Source: Faecalicatena contorta
GTDB lineage: Bacteria; Bacillota; Clostridia; Lachnospirales; Lachnospiraceae
Direction: 5' to 3'
NCBI RefSeq assembly: GCF_021531895.1
Contig: NZ_JAFBIX010000013.1
Span: 1-64,000, forward strand
Length of the DNA stretch: 64,000 nt
The stretch's first letter is position 1; each line of letters starts with the position of its first letter. The notes beneath the pieces were generated by a model. The model was not told the DNA's origin. It saw only the letters and a list, made by a program, of their open reading frames with translations, and did not search any database. Made by a program: the position numbers and the translations under genes. Shown here piece by piece: positions 8,187 to 18,600 of the stretch.

Positions 8187-10046
8187 TTACCTGCAAATAA
8201 CTTGCAAAAAACGTTCCCCGTATTTTTGTAGTTTGAATTCTCCCACTCCACTGATTCGCAGCATTTCTTCAAGATTCGCAGGATGCGCAGCACTCATTAA
8301 GGCAAGTGTTTTATCCGAGAAGATCATATATGGAGGCACCTTTTCTTCCTCGGCAATCTCCCGGCGGAGCACACGAAGAGTTTCAAAGAGCTCCAGATCC
8401 TTTTCCGAAAGCATAGCAGCAGCTCCGGCTTTTTTCCTGCTTCCCCTCTTCTGCTTTCTTCCTGACACTTCTTCTTGTTCTTTTTCTTTTGCAAGTTTCA
8501 TCACAAGTGTACGATTATTCTGCTGGAATTCGGCTGACTTCCTCGTCGTCTGAATGACCGGATACTGGTCACCGGACAATTCCAGATACCCCTGATACAT
8601 TAATTCCTGTATGATCTGTCTGAGTCTTGCCACTGTTATCTGTGACAAAGTTCCATACTCCGGATTCTGATTCAATCCTTTGGAGAGAATCTTCTGATTC
8701 TTCGCGCCACGCAGAATATCAATAATTGTAGAAACACCATAGTTCATTCGATTTGCATCCATACAATGAATAATGGCTCTTGCCTCATTGGTAATATCAA
8801 CCTCTTCAAACTGAGTCATACAATTCAGACAGTTTCCACAATACCCCGAACTATTCTCTCCAAAATACTTCAATATATAATGGCGCAGGCACTCGGAGGT
8901 AAAACAATAGAACGTCATCTGCTTCAAACGCTCAATATCCCGTTCTTTTACAAGCTGGCGTGTGAATTCGTCTAACTCTTCATTATCTTCTCCATTTTCT
9001 ATAAAAAAACGATTCGTACGCACATCCATGGGTTCATAATAGAGGATGCATTCCGCCGGTTCTCCATCTCTGCCGGCTCGTCCCGCCTCCTGATAATAGC
9101 TCTCCATATTCTTCGGCATATTATAATGAATCACAAAGCGCACATCCGACTTATCAATCCCCATACCAAATGCATTGGTTGCCACCATAATCTGACGTCT
9201 GTCATAGATAAAGTCTTCCTGATTCTCTTTTCGTTCCTCATCACTTAATCCGGCATGATATCTCGTAACGGAAAATCCTTCCTTTCTCAATCTATAGCAA
9301 ATGTCTTCCACATTTTTTCTGGTAAGGCAGTAGATGATCCCACTGCTTCCCGAGAACTTTTTCTCCCTGTCTTTCAGATAATGTACCAGTTCTTTGTACT
9401 TATCTACCGGCTTTTTTACTGCAAAATACAGATTCTCTCTGTCAAATCCAGTCGTCATCACGTATGGATTCTGCAACTCTAGAATATCCATAATGTCATC
9501 ACGTACATCTTCTGTTGCAGTTGCCGTATAAGCTCCAACCACAGGACGATATGGCAGTTTCTTTAGAAATTCCATAATCTTCAGATAACTGGGGCGGAAG
9601 TCTTGCCCCCACTGAGAGACACAATGTGCTTCATCCACTGCCAGGAAGGAGATATGCACATTTTCAGATAACGCAAACTCAAGAAATCCTTCCGTCTCCA
9701 ATCGTTCCGGTGCTACATAGATAATCTTATAACGACCTTCTTTTGCCAGGCGAAGCGCTTTCACGTATTGTCCCATTGTCAGCGAACTGTTCAAAAACGC
9801 CGCATGGACTCCTGCCTGATTCAGTGCTCCGACCTGATCCTTCATCAGTGAGATCAAAGGAGAGATGACCAGGGTAATGCCTTCCATCATAAGTGCTGGG
9901 ATCTGAAAGCACATCGACTTTCCAGCTCCCGTAGGCATAATTCCTAAAACATCCCGTCCCTTCAGGACAGAATCAATCAATGGGCGCTGCCCCTCACGGA
10001 ACGTGTCATATCCAAAATATTGCTTTAATATATCTATCGGTTCCAT
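8187..10046 (-). CDS. recQ: ATP-dependent DNA helicase RecQ
   Basis: This 619-residue 3'-5' DNA helicase acts in recombination and repair. Helicase motifs are clear: GRDVLGIMPTGAGKS (Walker A) near residue 44, AVDEAHCVSQWG near 137, and the motif VI segment with HYNMPKNMESYYQEAGRAGRD split over 305-330. A zinc-binding RQC region follows with the Cys residues of YCFTSECLRHY and GYCGNCLNC near 375-405. Then come a winged helix and a C-terminal HRDC-type domain of about 80 residues. The Lys-rich linker before HRDC (about 520-545) looks poorly conserved. The length is normal for bacterial RecQ. Confidence 0.95.
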   Translation of the reverse strand: MEPIDILKQYFGYDTFREGQRPLIDSVLKGRDVLGIMPTGAGKSMCFQIPALMMEGITLVISPLISLMKDQVGALNQAGVHAAFLNSSLTMGQYVKALRLAKEGRYKIIYVAPERLETEGFLEFALSENVHISFLAVDEAHCVSQWGQDFRPSYLKIMEFLKKLPYRPVVGAYTATATEDVRDDIMDILELQNPYVMTTGFDRENLYFAVKKPVDKYKELVHYLKDREKKFSGSSGIIYCLTRKNVEDICYRLRKEGFSVTRYHAGLSDEERKENQEDFIYDRRQIMVATNAFGMGIDKSDVRFVIHYNMPKNMESYYQEAGRAGRDGEPAECILYYEPMDVRTNRFFIENGEDNEELDEFTRQLVKERDIERLKQMTFYCFTSECLRHYILKYFGENSSGYCGNCLNCMTQFEEVDITNEARAIIHCMDANRMNYGVSTIIDILRGAKNQKILSKGLNQNPEYGTLSQITVARLRQIIQELMYQGYLELSGDQYPVIQTTRKSAEFQQNNRTLVMKLAKEKEQEEVSGRKQKRGSRKKAGAAAMLSEKDLELFETLRVLRREIAEEEKVPPYMIFSDKTLALMSAAHPANLEEMLRISGVGEFKLQKYGERFLQVICR

Positions 10047-10067
10047 TTTCTTTTATTCATTCTCCTT

Positions 10068-10096
10068 TTGACTATTTCCTCCAATTCCAGTATAAT
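10068..10096 (+). promoter_or_regulatory. Near-consensus sigma-A promoter
   Basis: TTGACT and TATAAT lie exactly 17 bases apart. The next start codon, with its AGGAGG site, is about 38 bases downstream. It drives the small 83-residue gene and faces away from recQ. Confidence 0.85.
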
Positions 10097-10133
10097 GCCC
10101 CATAGGTATATGTTCAAAGGAGGCGAAATCATC

Positions 10134-10385
10134 ATGAATATGAACTTCAATCAGATTGCAATGATTCAAAAAATAAAAAGCTGTATTGACCGTTTCCGCG
10201 CCAACCATCCCAAATTTCCTTTATTTATAAACGCAGTATCCAGGGAAGCTCTGATGGAAGGAACAGTGATTGAGATCACAGTCACAACACCAGAGGGAAA
10301 GAATTATTGCTCAAATATCAAGTTAAAACAAGACGATATGGAGCTTGTTGAAACTTTGAAAAGCATGAATCTGAATCAACCATAA
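10134..10385 (+). CDS. Conserved small protein of unknown function, 83 aa
   Basis: The frame begins MNMNFNQIAMIQKIKSC and is preceded by AAAGGAGGCG at ideal spacing, which decides this start over the upstream in-frame TTG. The protein looks like a small alpha/beta fold: an N-terminal amphipathic helix with an FRANHPKFP turn, a strand with GTVIEITVTTPEGK, and a C-terminal helix. There is no signal peptide or membrane segment. It is a single-gene transcription unit with a near-consensus promoter and a strong terminator. I do not recognise the family and assign no function. Confidence 0.8.
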   Translation: MNMNFNQIAMIQKIKSCIDRFRANHPKFPLFINAVSREALMEGTVIEITVTTPEGKNYCSNIKLKQDDMELVETLKSMNLNQP

Positions 10386-10397
10386 GCTTTGACAGAA

Positions 10398-10440
10398 AGA
10401 TGGCAAGTAATCATTACGATTCACCTGCCATCTCTTTTTA
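10398..10440. terminator. Rho-independent terminator
   Basis: The AGATGGCA and TGCCATCT arms enclose a short loop and are followed by a T run. It ends the 83-residue gene and overlaps the stop codon of the convergent 94-residue gene by three bases. Confidence 0.85.
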
Positions 10441-10722
10441 TTCCAGACTTGCAAAAAACAATTCATAGAAGTCATCTTCACTTTCCAACATCGGTGAATT
10501 CTCTCCGCCTCCATTGGTACTTCTTTTCATAGAAGCATGAAATTCCTCCCCGGCGCTGATCAGTTCCATCTCATAGATCTCATATCCCAATTCCCTGCAT
10601 GTCCTGCAAAATGCAGCTACCGGATCTGATTCTGTCCGCGTTGCAAGCAATTGCTTTTTAAGTTTCTCATCTTTCAGAGCACGATTCTGTAATTCATCCA
10701 GCATTCCTACAATATCTGCCAT
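10438..10722 (-). CDS. Nif11-like small protein of unknown function, 94 aa
   Basis: The start MADIVGMLDEL is set by an AGGAGG site six bases upstream; longer in-frame starts lack one. The first 55 residues form a helical block with alternating Leu and charged residues (LQNRALKDEKLKKQLLAT, then DPVAAFCRTCRELGYEIY). This pattern recalls the Nif11 domain found in some peptide leader sequences. It is followed by a conserved-looking RSTNGGGENSP stretch and an acidic tail. The Nif11 link is from pattern memory only. No peptide-modification enzyme is nearby; the neighbour upstream is endonuclease III, 30 bases away. Confidence 0.7.
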   Translation of the reverse strand: MADIVGMLDELQNRALKDEKLKKQLLATRTESDPVAAFCRTCRELGYEIYEMELISAGEEFHASMKRSTNGGGENSPMLESEDDFYELFFASLE

Positions 10723-10751
10723 AACCATCCTCCTATACACTTCTTATGAAC

Positions 10752-11390
10752 TTACTCTACTCCATTTTTCGCACAGATATCTTTCAGACAGCATTTCTCA
10801 CAATACGGCTTGGTTCGTGCCGTACAGACATCACGCCCATGGTATACCAGACGATGACAGAAGTCACTGCCTTCTTCCGGCGGAATGATCTTCCAGAGTG
10901 CCATCTCTACCTTTTTCGGTTCTTTTATTCCATCTACAAGACCGATTCGATTTACCAGACGGATACAATGTGTATCTGTTACAATTGCAGGCTCACCAAA
11001 CACATCTCCCATGATAAGGTTCGCACTCTTTCTTCCTACACCTGGCAGCTTAAGCAATGCGTTAAAGTCTTTCGGGACTTTCCCGCCGTACTCTTCTTTC
11101 AGCATCTTCATACAGGCACTGATATCTCTCGCCTTACTTTTTCCCAATCCACAGGGTCTTACAATCTTCTCGATATCCTCAACATCTGCCGCAGCCAGTG
11201 CATCTATATCCGGATATTTCTCATACAATCCTTCTACCACGACATTGACCCGGGCATCCGTACATTGAGCCGCAAGACGGACACTGACCAGAAGCTTCCA
11301 TGCCTGATCATAATCCAGAGTACATCCCGCATCCGGATATTCTTTTTTCAAACGTTCGATAACTTCCAGTGCCAATTCTGCTTTTGTCAT
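10752..11390 (-). CDS. nth: Endonuclease III
   Basis: This 212-residue base-excision repair glycosylase/AP lyase removes oxidised pyrimidines. The helix-hairpin-helix segment LPGVGRKSANLIMG near 110-123 carries the catalytic Lys, and TDTHCIRL near 133 carries the catalytic Asp. The C-terminal [4Fe-4S] cluster ligands are seen in CTARTKPYCEKCCLKDIC. Its first spacing is C-x7-C rather than the C-x6-C of E. coli. The length matches the family. A good ribosome binding site (AGGAGG) precedes the ATG. It probably shares a transcript with the 94-residue gene downstream. Confidence 0.95.
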   Translation of the reverse strand: MTKAELALEVIERLKKEYPDAGCTLDYDQAWKLLVSVRLAAQCTDARVNVVVEGLYEKYPDIDALAAADVEDIEKIVRPCGLGKSKARDISACMKMLKEEYGGKVPKDFNALLKLPGVGRKSANLIMGDVFGEPAIVTDTHCIRLVNRIGLVDGIKEPKKVEMALWKIIPPEEGSDFCHRLVYHGRDVCTARTKPYCEKCCLKDICAKNGVE

Positions 11391-11417
11391 ATTTCCTCCT
11401 AATTTATAAATGCATTC

Positions 11418-12521
11418 TTAGATCTCTATCAGTTCGTATTCCTGTGTTCCAAGTCCAATCTTCTCTGCATGTTCCAGACACACTTTCCAGTTTGTAGTCG
11501 GTGCAGAATCAATAAAATGATCATGATGCACATGCGGCATCTGATCCAGCTGACTTCCGGCAATCACCGGCATCCGATTCACTGCATCTGCACAGGCACG
11601 ATCCAGCGCTACTGGGTCAAAGGATGCGAACATTCCTACATCCGGCACGATTGGAATATCATTTTCTGCATGACAGTCACAGTTCGGAGATACATCAATT
11701 ACCAGACTCACATGAAAATGTGGACGATCCTTCACCACTGCCAGACTGTATTCGGCTATCTTCTTATTTAAAATATCATTGGATTCATCCCCTGCCGGAC
11801 AGACTGCATCCTTTGGACAGACACCAATACATCTGCCACAGCCAACGCACTTATCATGATTAATAGATGCCTTGCCACCTGTAATAGAAGGTGCATCATG
11901 TGCACAGATACGGATACAATTACCGCAGCCCACACATTCTTCCTGTTCCACATATGGCTTTCCTGCACTGTGCATCTCCATCTTTCCAGCTCTGGATCCA
12001 CAGCCCATGCCAATATTCTTAAGTGCTCCGCCAAAACCGGTAGCCTCATGTCCCTTGAAATGATTCAACGTAATGAATACATCTGCATCCATGACTGCAC
12101 GTCCAATCTTCGCTTCTTTAACATATTCTCCGTCTACAGGTACCAGTACCTCATCTGTACCCTTCAGTCCATCAGCGATCAACACATGACAGCCTGTAGA
12201 AAATGGAGAAAATCCATTCTGATACGCAGAATCCAAGTGATCCAGTGCATTCTTTCTACCACCGACATATAAAGTATTACAATCTGTAAGGAATGGTTTT
12301 CCTCCCAGTTCCTTTACCATATCTACAATGACAGCTGCATAGTTTGGACGTAAAAATGCAAGATTCCCCGGTTCTCCAAAATGCATCTTAATTGCCGCAT
12401 ATTTATCTTTAAAATCAATCTCCTCAATACCTGCAGTACGAATCAGGCGTTTTAACTTCTGTGGCAGATTCTCATTGAACGATGCTTTCATATTGGTAAA
12501 ATAAACTTTTGATTTTTCCAT
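11418..12521 (-). CDS. DUF362 protein with two 4Fe-4S clusters
   Basis: This 367-residue protein is common in anaerobic clostridia. Residues 1-185 and the C-terminal part form the DUF362 domain. Between them, around 190-250, lie two ferredoxin motifs, CVGCGNCIRICAHD and CVGCGRCIGVCPKD. Each has the four Cys spacing for a [4Fe-4S] cluster. The start at MEKSKVYF is chosen because a GGAGG site lies nine bases upstream; the longer frame has none. The enzymatic role is unknown, but electron transfer is likely from the clusters. Nearest neighbour is nth, 27 bases downstream. Confidence 0.88.
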   Translation of the reverse strand: MEKSKVYFTNMKASFNENLPQKLKRLIRTAGIEEIDFKDKYAAIKMHFGEPGNLAFLRPNYAAVIVDMVKELGGKPFLTDCNTLYVGGRKNALDHLDSAYQNGFSPFSTGCHVLIADGLKGTDEVLVPVDGEYVKEAKIGRAVMDADVFITLNHFKGHEATGFGGALKNIGMGCGSRAGKMEMHSAGKPYVEQEECVGCGNCIRICAHDAPSITGGKASINHDKCVGCGRCIGVCPKDAVCPAGDESNDILNKKIAEYSLAVVKDRPHFHVSLVIDVSPNCDCHAENDIPIVPDVGMFASFDPVALDRACADAVNRMPVIAGSQLDQMPHVHHDHFIDSAPTTNWKVCLEHAEKIGLGTQEYELIEI

Positions 12522-12682
12522 ATCGCTTTCCTCCATAATATTTAGCTTGTCATTAATCATACCACAATTCCCTGTTTTCAGCTATAGTTTCAGGGAAATC
12601 CTTTGGCCCTTTAAAATTTTGCTAAAGAGAATTTGTAAAACTGACAATTATTATACAAAGTGCTAATTTACTTCTGGACTTG

Positions 12683-12711
12683 TTGACATGGAAAAAGAAT
12701 CCTCCTATAAT
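12683..12711 (+). promoter_or_regulatory. Consensus sigma-A promoter
   Basis: TTGACA and TATAAT are separated by 17 bases. The ATG of the YoaK-like gene lies 38 bases downstream behind an AAGGAA site. Confidence 0.88.
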
Positions 12712-12749
12712 TGGTGCGAAATCAATGCAAGCCAGAAAGGAACTTCATT

Positions 12750-13409
12750 ATGAAACGTGCACTTCAAGTCTCTGAATCTATAGAATTAGGAATCATATTA
12801 GCACTTTCCGGCGGTTTCATGGACGCCTACTCCTACCTGGAACGCGGCAGGGTATTTGCCAATGCCCAGACTGGAAATATGCTTCTTTTAGGTGTCTCTC
12901 TTTCTGAAGGCAATTTTCATCTGGTCGTACGGTATCTATTCCCTGTATTGGCTTTTGCCATTGGAATCGCCCTGGCCGATGTTGTTCGGATAAAAGGAAT
13001 AATCCGATTACACTGGAGGCAGATTTCCGTACTGTTTGAAGCTCTGATCCTGGCAACAGTAAGTTTTATGCCTCATAACATGAACCTGTTGGCGAACAGT
13101 CTGACTTCTCTGGCATGCGGAATACAGGTGGAAAGTTTCCGCAAGATACATGGAAACGGTATAGCAACTACCATGTGTATCGGCAATCTGCGAAGTGCCA
13201 CTCAGAACCTGTGCAGTTATTTCTACACAAAAGAGAAAGGGCATCTGGAAAAAGGCCTGCTTTATTATGGCATCATCTTTTGCTTTGTCATCGGTGCTGT
13301 AATAGGAAATGCTTTTATCAAGATTTTTCACGAAAAGGCAATTCTATGTTGTTCTGTGATGATGTTTCTGGCATTCATTCTTATGTTCATCGACAGAGAG
13401 CGAAGATAA
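12750..13409 (+). CDS. YoaK/DUF1275 family membrane protein
   Basis: This 219-residue integral membrane protein has six to seven hydrophobic helices. The family signature region is visible near the N-terminus (ALSGGFMDAYSYLERGRVFANAQTGN, split by helix 1), as is the conserved GNLRSATQNL segment around 145. The start at MKRALQ is preferred over the upstream frame because it has a correctly spaced AAGGAA. The function of the family is unknown, with a transporter role suspected. It is a single-gene unit with a consensus promoter. Confidence 0.85.
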   Translation: MKRALQVSESIELGIILALSGGFMDAYSYLERGRVFANAQTGNMLLLGVSLSEGNFHLVVRYLFPVLAFAIGIALADVVRIKGIIRLHWRQISVLFEALILATVSFMPHNMNLLANSLTSLACGIQVESFRKIHGNGIATTMCIGNLRSATQNLCSYFYTKEKGHLEKGLLYYGIIFCFVIGAVIGNAFIKIFHEKAILCCSVMMFLAFILMFIDRERR

Positions 13410-13447
13410 GTTCTGAGAATAAAAAGGAAATAATAATTTAATTTCTT

Positions 13448-13664
13448 CTTAAGAAATTTTCGATTTCTTTAAGGGATTTAACATACTTTAGACACATTTA
13501 TACTTTATACTTTAGTACAGATAGTTGAAGAACACATCAACTATCTCCCCCCTCACAAAGTAAAAGCACCTTGGATTGAATACCAGGTGCCGCACTTTAC
13601 TCTCATTCCTTTTAGATAACTATAACAACAACGAAACCCGTTAGCCGATAAGGTTAACGGGTTT
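13448..13664. other. Intergenic cluster of four hairpins
   Basis: The 271-base gap between the convergent yoaK-like and chorismate mutase genes holds four separate stem-loops. The CTTAAGAAAT/ATTTCTTTAAG hairpin (13448-13473) suits a yoaK terminator. ATAGTTGA/TCAACTAT lies at 13521-13544. GCACCT/AGGTGC with flanking AAGT/ACTT pairing lies near 13558-13597. AAACCCGTTA/TAACGGGTTT (13634-13664) suits a terminator for the chorismate mutase gene. No convincing ORF is present. Confidence 0.5.
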
Positions 13665-13680
13665 TCGCTGTTATTCTCTC

Positions 13681-14241
13681 TTATTTTAATCTTAGTATTC
13701 GGAAGTCTTCTGCCTCTTTTCCCATCTGGCAGATTAATCTTTTCATATTGCTTTCTCTGACATTGCCGCAAAGCGTCATCGTTACAGTCTGTTCATCATC
13801 TATCGTCTCAAAATTCATGTGACAGATGTCTATTTTATTCAGGTTTGCCATATTCAAGAACAGATTGACATTGCCCACGGTGCGCTTGCAGCGAAAAGCA
13901 ACTTCCACCTGATGATGTTCCTCTCTTGCATCCAGACCTGCTGTTCTCAGAACTTCTTCCAGAACATGATCCTGCATCCCCATCAGAATCCCGTACTGAT
14001 ATCTTCTGCTGACACTCATAAGATGCTGCAAGAATGCTACATACTCTTCCCGAACTTCTGCATTCACATCGGCTGCGCGCTTATTGATAATCTCATCTTC
14101 TCTGGCCTTAGAAAACACATCGCCCCCAGTCTTAGCTTTTGCCTCTGCCACATGTCTGGAGCACTCCATACGCTTCAGAAACAGCGGTTTCATCTGTGAA
14201 TCTATCGCATCAATTTCTTTTCGAACTTCCTCTAATGTCAT
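13681..14241 (-). CDS. Chorismate mutase, AroQ type, with C-terminal extension
   Basis: This 186-residue protein converts chorismate to prephenate for Phe/Tyr synthesis. Residues 1-90 form the AroQ helical domain, with active-site Arg/Lys/Glu positions recognisable in VRKEIDAIDSQM, FLKRMECSRHVAEAK and SKAREDEIINKR. Residues 95-186 form a second alpha/beta segment (VEVAFRCKRTVGNVNLFLNMANLNK in pieces) that may be an ACT-like regulatory part. The start at MTLEEV follows an AAGGAGA site. No other aromatic amino acid genes are adjacent. Confidence 0.82.
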   Translation of the reverse strand: MTLEEVRKEIDAIDSQMKPLFLKRMECSRHVAEAKAKTGGDVFSKAREDEIINKRAADVNAEVREEYVAFLQHLMSVSRRYQYGILMGMQDHVLEEVLRTAGLDAREEHHQVEVAFRCKRTVGNVNLFLNMANLNKIDICHMNFETIDDEQTVTMTLCGNVRESNMKRLICQMGKEAEDFRILRLK

Positions 14242-14316
14242 AATATTTCTCCTTATTATCCTAACAACTTTATCCAACTTATGTCTATCTGACTACATCT
14301 TGCAAGATCATAATAA

Positions 14317-15498
14317 CTATACTTTACGGCTCGTTGCAATATGGAGCTTTTCTGACATCACAATCATAAGAACCAATATCACAGCCAAAAAGTATGGGTA
14401 TAAAGCAACATCAATGTACTGTGCAATTAAGCCGAAGATTGGCGGAACCAGGCAAGTACCCGTATACGCCGAAGCCATCTGCACGCCAATAATAGACTGG
14501 CTCAAATCCGCTCCAAAATTCTGCGGCGTTTCATGAATAATGGATGGATAGATTGGTGCACATCCACATCCTATGACCACCACCCCTGCCAGTAAAAGCT
14601 CTTGGCTCAGAGGCAGGATCACCAATAAAACTCCTAATACGATCAGAATCTGCCCCATTCGAATCATGTTCCGGTCATTCACCTTCAAAGTAATAAAACC
14701 ACATATGAATCTTCCCACGGTAATTCCAATATAAAACAGGCTGGCATATCTTGCTGCCTGTTCTGCTGAAATTCCTCGGTTTAACGTGCAATAACTCGCA
14801 GCCCACATTCCTGTTGTAGTCTCTAATGCACAATAACAGAAAAAACATACCATAACTTCTTTCACTCCGCTTCTCTTAAGCAGTTGTGAAAATGTCAGAT
14901 GTTGAAGAGACTGCCCTTCTGATTCTGTACTTTCTCCTGAATGTATTGTCGATTTCTTTTTCCATAATGGAAGACTGATTATCAATATAGCAGTCAGAAT
15001 AATCTGCAGCAGCGAGATAATACGATATCCTCCATTCCAGCGAAGCCCTCCGGTAATGGTCCATCCCATAATGATTGGCCCTATACTGGCACCAACGCCC
15101 CACATACAGTGCAGCCAGCTCATATGTCTTGCAGGATAATGAAGTGCTACAAAGTTATTTAACGCAGCATCCACACTTCCTGCTCCCAGTCCGTAAGGAA
15201 TCGCCCATAGACACAGCATCCAGAAAGCATGGCTTACTGAAAAGCCAAATAAAGCAACTGCTGTAATAAATACACTGATTGTCGTAACCTTTGCCGCCCC
15301 AAGTCTTCTGGTCAGGCGATCACTTGCAAGACTTGAAATAATCGTTCCTGCCGATATGATCATAGATACACTTCCTGCCCAGGATACCGATGCTCCCAAT
15401 TCCTGGTACATTGTTGGCCATGCTGATCCCAGAAGCGCATCTGGTAATCCAAGACTGATAAAAGCCAGATATATTACAACTAATAATAATGATGTCAT
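14317..15498 (-). CDS. Major facilitator superfamily transporter
   Basis: This 393-residue protein has about 12 hydrophobic helices. An MFS loop motif after helix 2 is visible as SDRLTRRLGAAKV near residue 60. A conserved GLGAGSVDAALNNFVA segment in helix 4 resembles sugar/proton MFS members found in clostridia. A GGAGA site precedes the ATG. It is divergent from carB and lies upstream of chorismate mutase on the same strand with 75 bases between. The substrate is unknown. Confidence 0.85.
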   Translation of the reverse strand: MTSLLLVVIYLAFISLGLPDALLGSAWPTMYQELGASVSWAGSVSMIISAGTIISSLASDRLTRRLGAAKVTTISVFITAVALFGFSVSHAFWMLCLWAIPYGLGAGSVDAALNNFVALHYPARHMSWLHCMWGVGASIGPIIMGWTITGGLRWNGGYRIISLLQIILTAILIISLPLWKKKSTIHSGESTESEGQSLQHLTFSQLLKRSGVKEVMVCFFCYCALETTTGMWAASYCTLNRGISAEQAARYASLFYIGITVGRFICGFITLKVNDRNMIRMGQILIVLGVLLVILPLSQELLLAGVVVIGCGCAPIYPSIIHETPQNFGADLSQSIIGVQMASAYTGTCLVPPIFGLIAQYIDVALYPYFLAVILVLMIVMSEKLHIATSRKV

Positions 15499-15653
15499 TT
15501 TCTAATCTCCTTTTTTTGTCTCTTAATAATATAGGACTTTTGTTATAAAAAAGCAAGAAATACATCTTTTCTATAAATTTTCATTTTCCTTTTTTCAATT
15601 CTCCTATATAATAGAAAAAGATAAAACAGTATGTCATATTGAGGAGGAAACAA

Positions 15654-18600
15654 ATGTCAAAGAGAACAGATATTCACAAAGTACTTATTATCGGTTCCGG
15701 ACCGATCATCATTGGACAGGCTTGCGAATTTGATTACTCAGGGACACAGGCTTGCAAAGCATTACGTAAACTGGGCTATGAGATCGTATTGGTGAATTCC
15801 AATCCTGCGACCATCATGACAGATCCTGAGATGGCAGATGTTACTTACATCGAGCCGTTGAATGTGGAACGTTTGGAACAGATTATCGCCAAAGAACGGC
15901 CAGATGCGCTGCTTCCTAATCTTGGAGGCCAATCTGGACTGAATCTGTGTGCCGAGCTTGCTAAAGAGGGAATTCTTGATAAATATAATGTAAAAGTTAT
16001 TGGTGTTCAAGTAGATGCCATCGAACGAGGGGAAGACCGCATTGAATTCAAGAAGTCTATGAATGCTCTTGGTATTGAGATGGCAAGAAGTGAAGTCGCT
16101 TACAGTGTTGAAGAGGCCCTTGATATTGCTGATGAACTTGGATATCCGGTCGTTCTTCGTCCGGCTTACACCATGGGTGGTGCAGGCGGTGGCCTTGTAT
16201 ATAATAAAGAAGAATTAAAAACAGTCTGTGCCAGAGGTCTTCAAGCCAGTCTGGTAGGGCAGGTTCTGGTGGAAGAATCCATCCTTGGCTGGGAAGAACT
16301 TGAACTGGAAGTGGTTCGCGATGCTGACAATAATATGATCACCGTATGCTTTATTGAAAATATTGACCCACTGGGTGTGCATACCGGAGATTCTTTCTGT
16401 TCTGCTCCAATGCTTACCATCTCAGAAGAATGTCAGAAAAAGCTGCAGGAACAGGCGTATAAGATCGTAGAGTCTGTACAGGTCATTGGCGGAACGAATG
16501 TACAATTTGCTCATGATCCAGTAACTGACCGAATCGTAGTTATCGAGATCAATCCAAGAACTTCTCGTTCTTCTGCATTGGCTTCCAAGGCAACTGGTTT
16601 CCCGATTGCTCTGGTATCCGCAATGCTGGCTTGTGGATTGACTCTGAAGGATATCCCTTGTGGAAAATACGGTACTCTGGACAAATACGTACCAGACGGT
16701 GACTATGTTGTTATTAAATTCGCCCGCTGGGCATTCGAAAAATTCAAAGGTGTAGAAGACAAGCTTGGTACTCAGATGCGTGCTGTCGGTGAAGTCATGA
16801 GTATTGGAAAGAACTACAAAGAAGCTTTCCAAAAGGCCATCCGCAGCCTGGAAACCGGACGTTATGGTCTTGGGCATGCCAAAGATTATGACCAGAAGAG
16901 TAAGGAAGAACTCTTACAGATGCTGATCACTCCTTCCAGTGACCGTCATTTCATTATGTACGAAGCACTGCGTAAAGGTGCCACTGTTGAAGAGATCTTC
17001 GATATTACGAAGGTAAAGACTTATTTCATTGAACAAATGAAAGAACTCGTTGAAGAAGAGGAATCACTCGCTGCACACAAAGGAAGCCTGCCTTCTGATG
17101 AGATGCTCATTTCTGCTAAGAAAAATGGTTTCTCTGACAAATATTTAAGCCAGATTCTGGATATTCCGGAAGAAGACGTACGTAACCGACGCATTGAACT
17201 TGGCGTAGAAGAGGCATGGGAAGGTGTCCATGTCAGCGGAACTCCTGACAGTGCTTACTACTACTCTACTTACAATGCAGAAGATAAGAATCCTGTCAAG
17301 ACAGACAAGCCAAAGATTATGATTCTTGGCGGCGGACCAAACCGTATCGGTCAGGGTATCGAATTCGACTACTGCTGCGTACATGCATCTCTGGCTCTTA
17401 AGAAATTAGGATTTGAGACGATTATTGTAAACTGTAACCCTGAGACAGTGTCTACAGATTACGATACTTCCGATAAGCTGTATTTTGAACCATTAACCTT
17501 AGAAGATGTATTAAGCATCTACAAAAAAGAGCAGCCAGTCGGCGTCATCGCACAATTCGGCGGACAGACTCCTCTGAACCTTGCTTCAGAGCTTGAAAAA
17601 AACGGTGTAAAGATTCTTGGAACTTCTCCTTCTGTCATTGATCTTGCCGAAGACCGTGACCTGTTCCGTGAGATGATGGATAAACTGGAGATTCCGATGC
17701 CTGAATCTGGCATGGCAACAACCGTAGACGAAGCACTCGCGATTGCAGAAGAGATCGGATACCCTGTCATGGTTCGTCCTTCTTACGTTCTCGGCGGACG
17801 TGGAATGGAAGTCGTATATGACGCTGAAAGCATGGAAGGCTACATGAAAGCTGCCGTCGGCGTAACCCCTGACCGTCCGATCCTGATCGACCGTTTCCTG
17901 AACCACGCACTGGAATGCGAAGCAGATGCTATCAGTGACGGTAACCACGCCTTCGTTCCTGCTGTCATGGAACACATTGAACTTGCCGGCGTACATTCCG
18001 GTGATTCCGCATGTATCATTCCATCTGTACACATCTCCGAAGAAAATGTACAGACTATTAAAGAGTATACCAGAAAGATTGCAGAAGAAATGCATGTCAA
18101 AGGTCTGATGAACATGCAGTATGCAATTGAAAAAGGAAAAGTATACGTCCTGGAAGCAAACCCACGTGCATCCCGTACTGTACCACTGGTATCTAAAGTA
18201 TGCAATATCCGCATGGTGCCGCTTGCCACCGACATTATTACATCTGAACTTACCGGACGTCCATCACCTGTGGCAAATTTAAAAGAACAAAACATTCCAT
18301 ACTATGGAGTGAAAGAGGCGGTCTTCCCATTCAATATGTTCCAGGAAGTAGATCCTGTATTAGGACCAGAGATGAGATCTACCGGCGAAGTATTAGGACT
18401 GTCTTCTTACTATGGGGAAGCATTCTACAAGGCTCAGGAAGCTGCACAATCCAAGCTTCCACTGGAAGGCACTGTTCTGATCTCTGTAAACCGCAAGGAC
18501 AAAGCAGAAGTTGTTGAGATTGCTCAGAGCTTCGCAGATGACGGTTTCAAGATCATTGCCACCGGCAATACCTATGAACTGATTCGTGCTGCCGGAATCG

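Noticed and set aside
15499-15653. carA or pyrimidine attenuator (PyrR site) before carB
   Set aside because: The gap is only 155 bases with a promoter-like box. No PyrR anti-antiterminator hairpin or carA fragment is seen.
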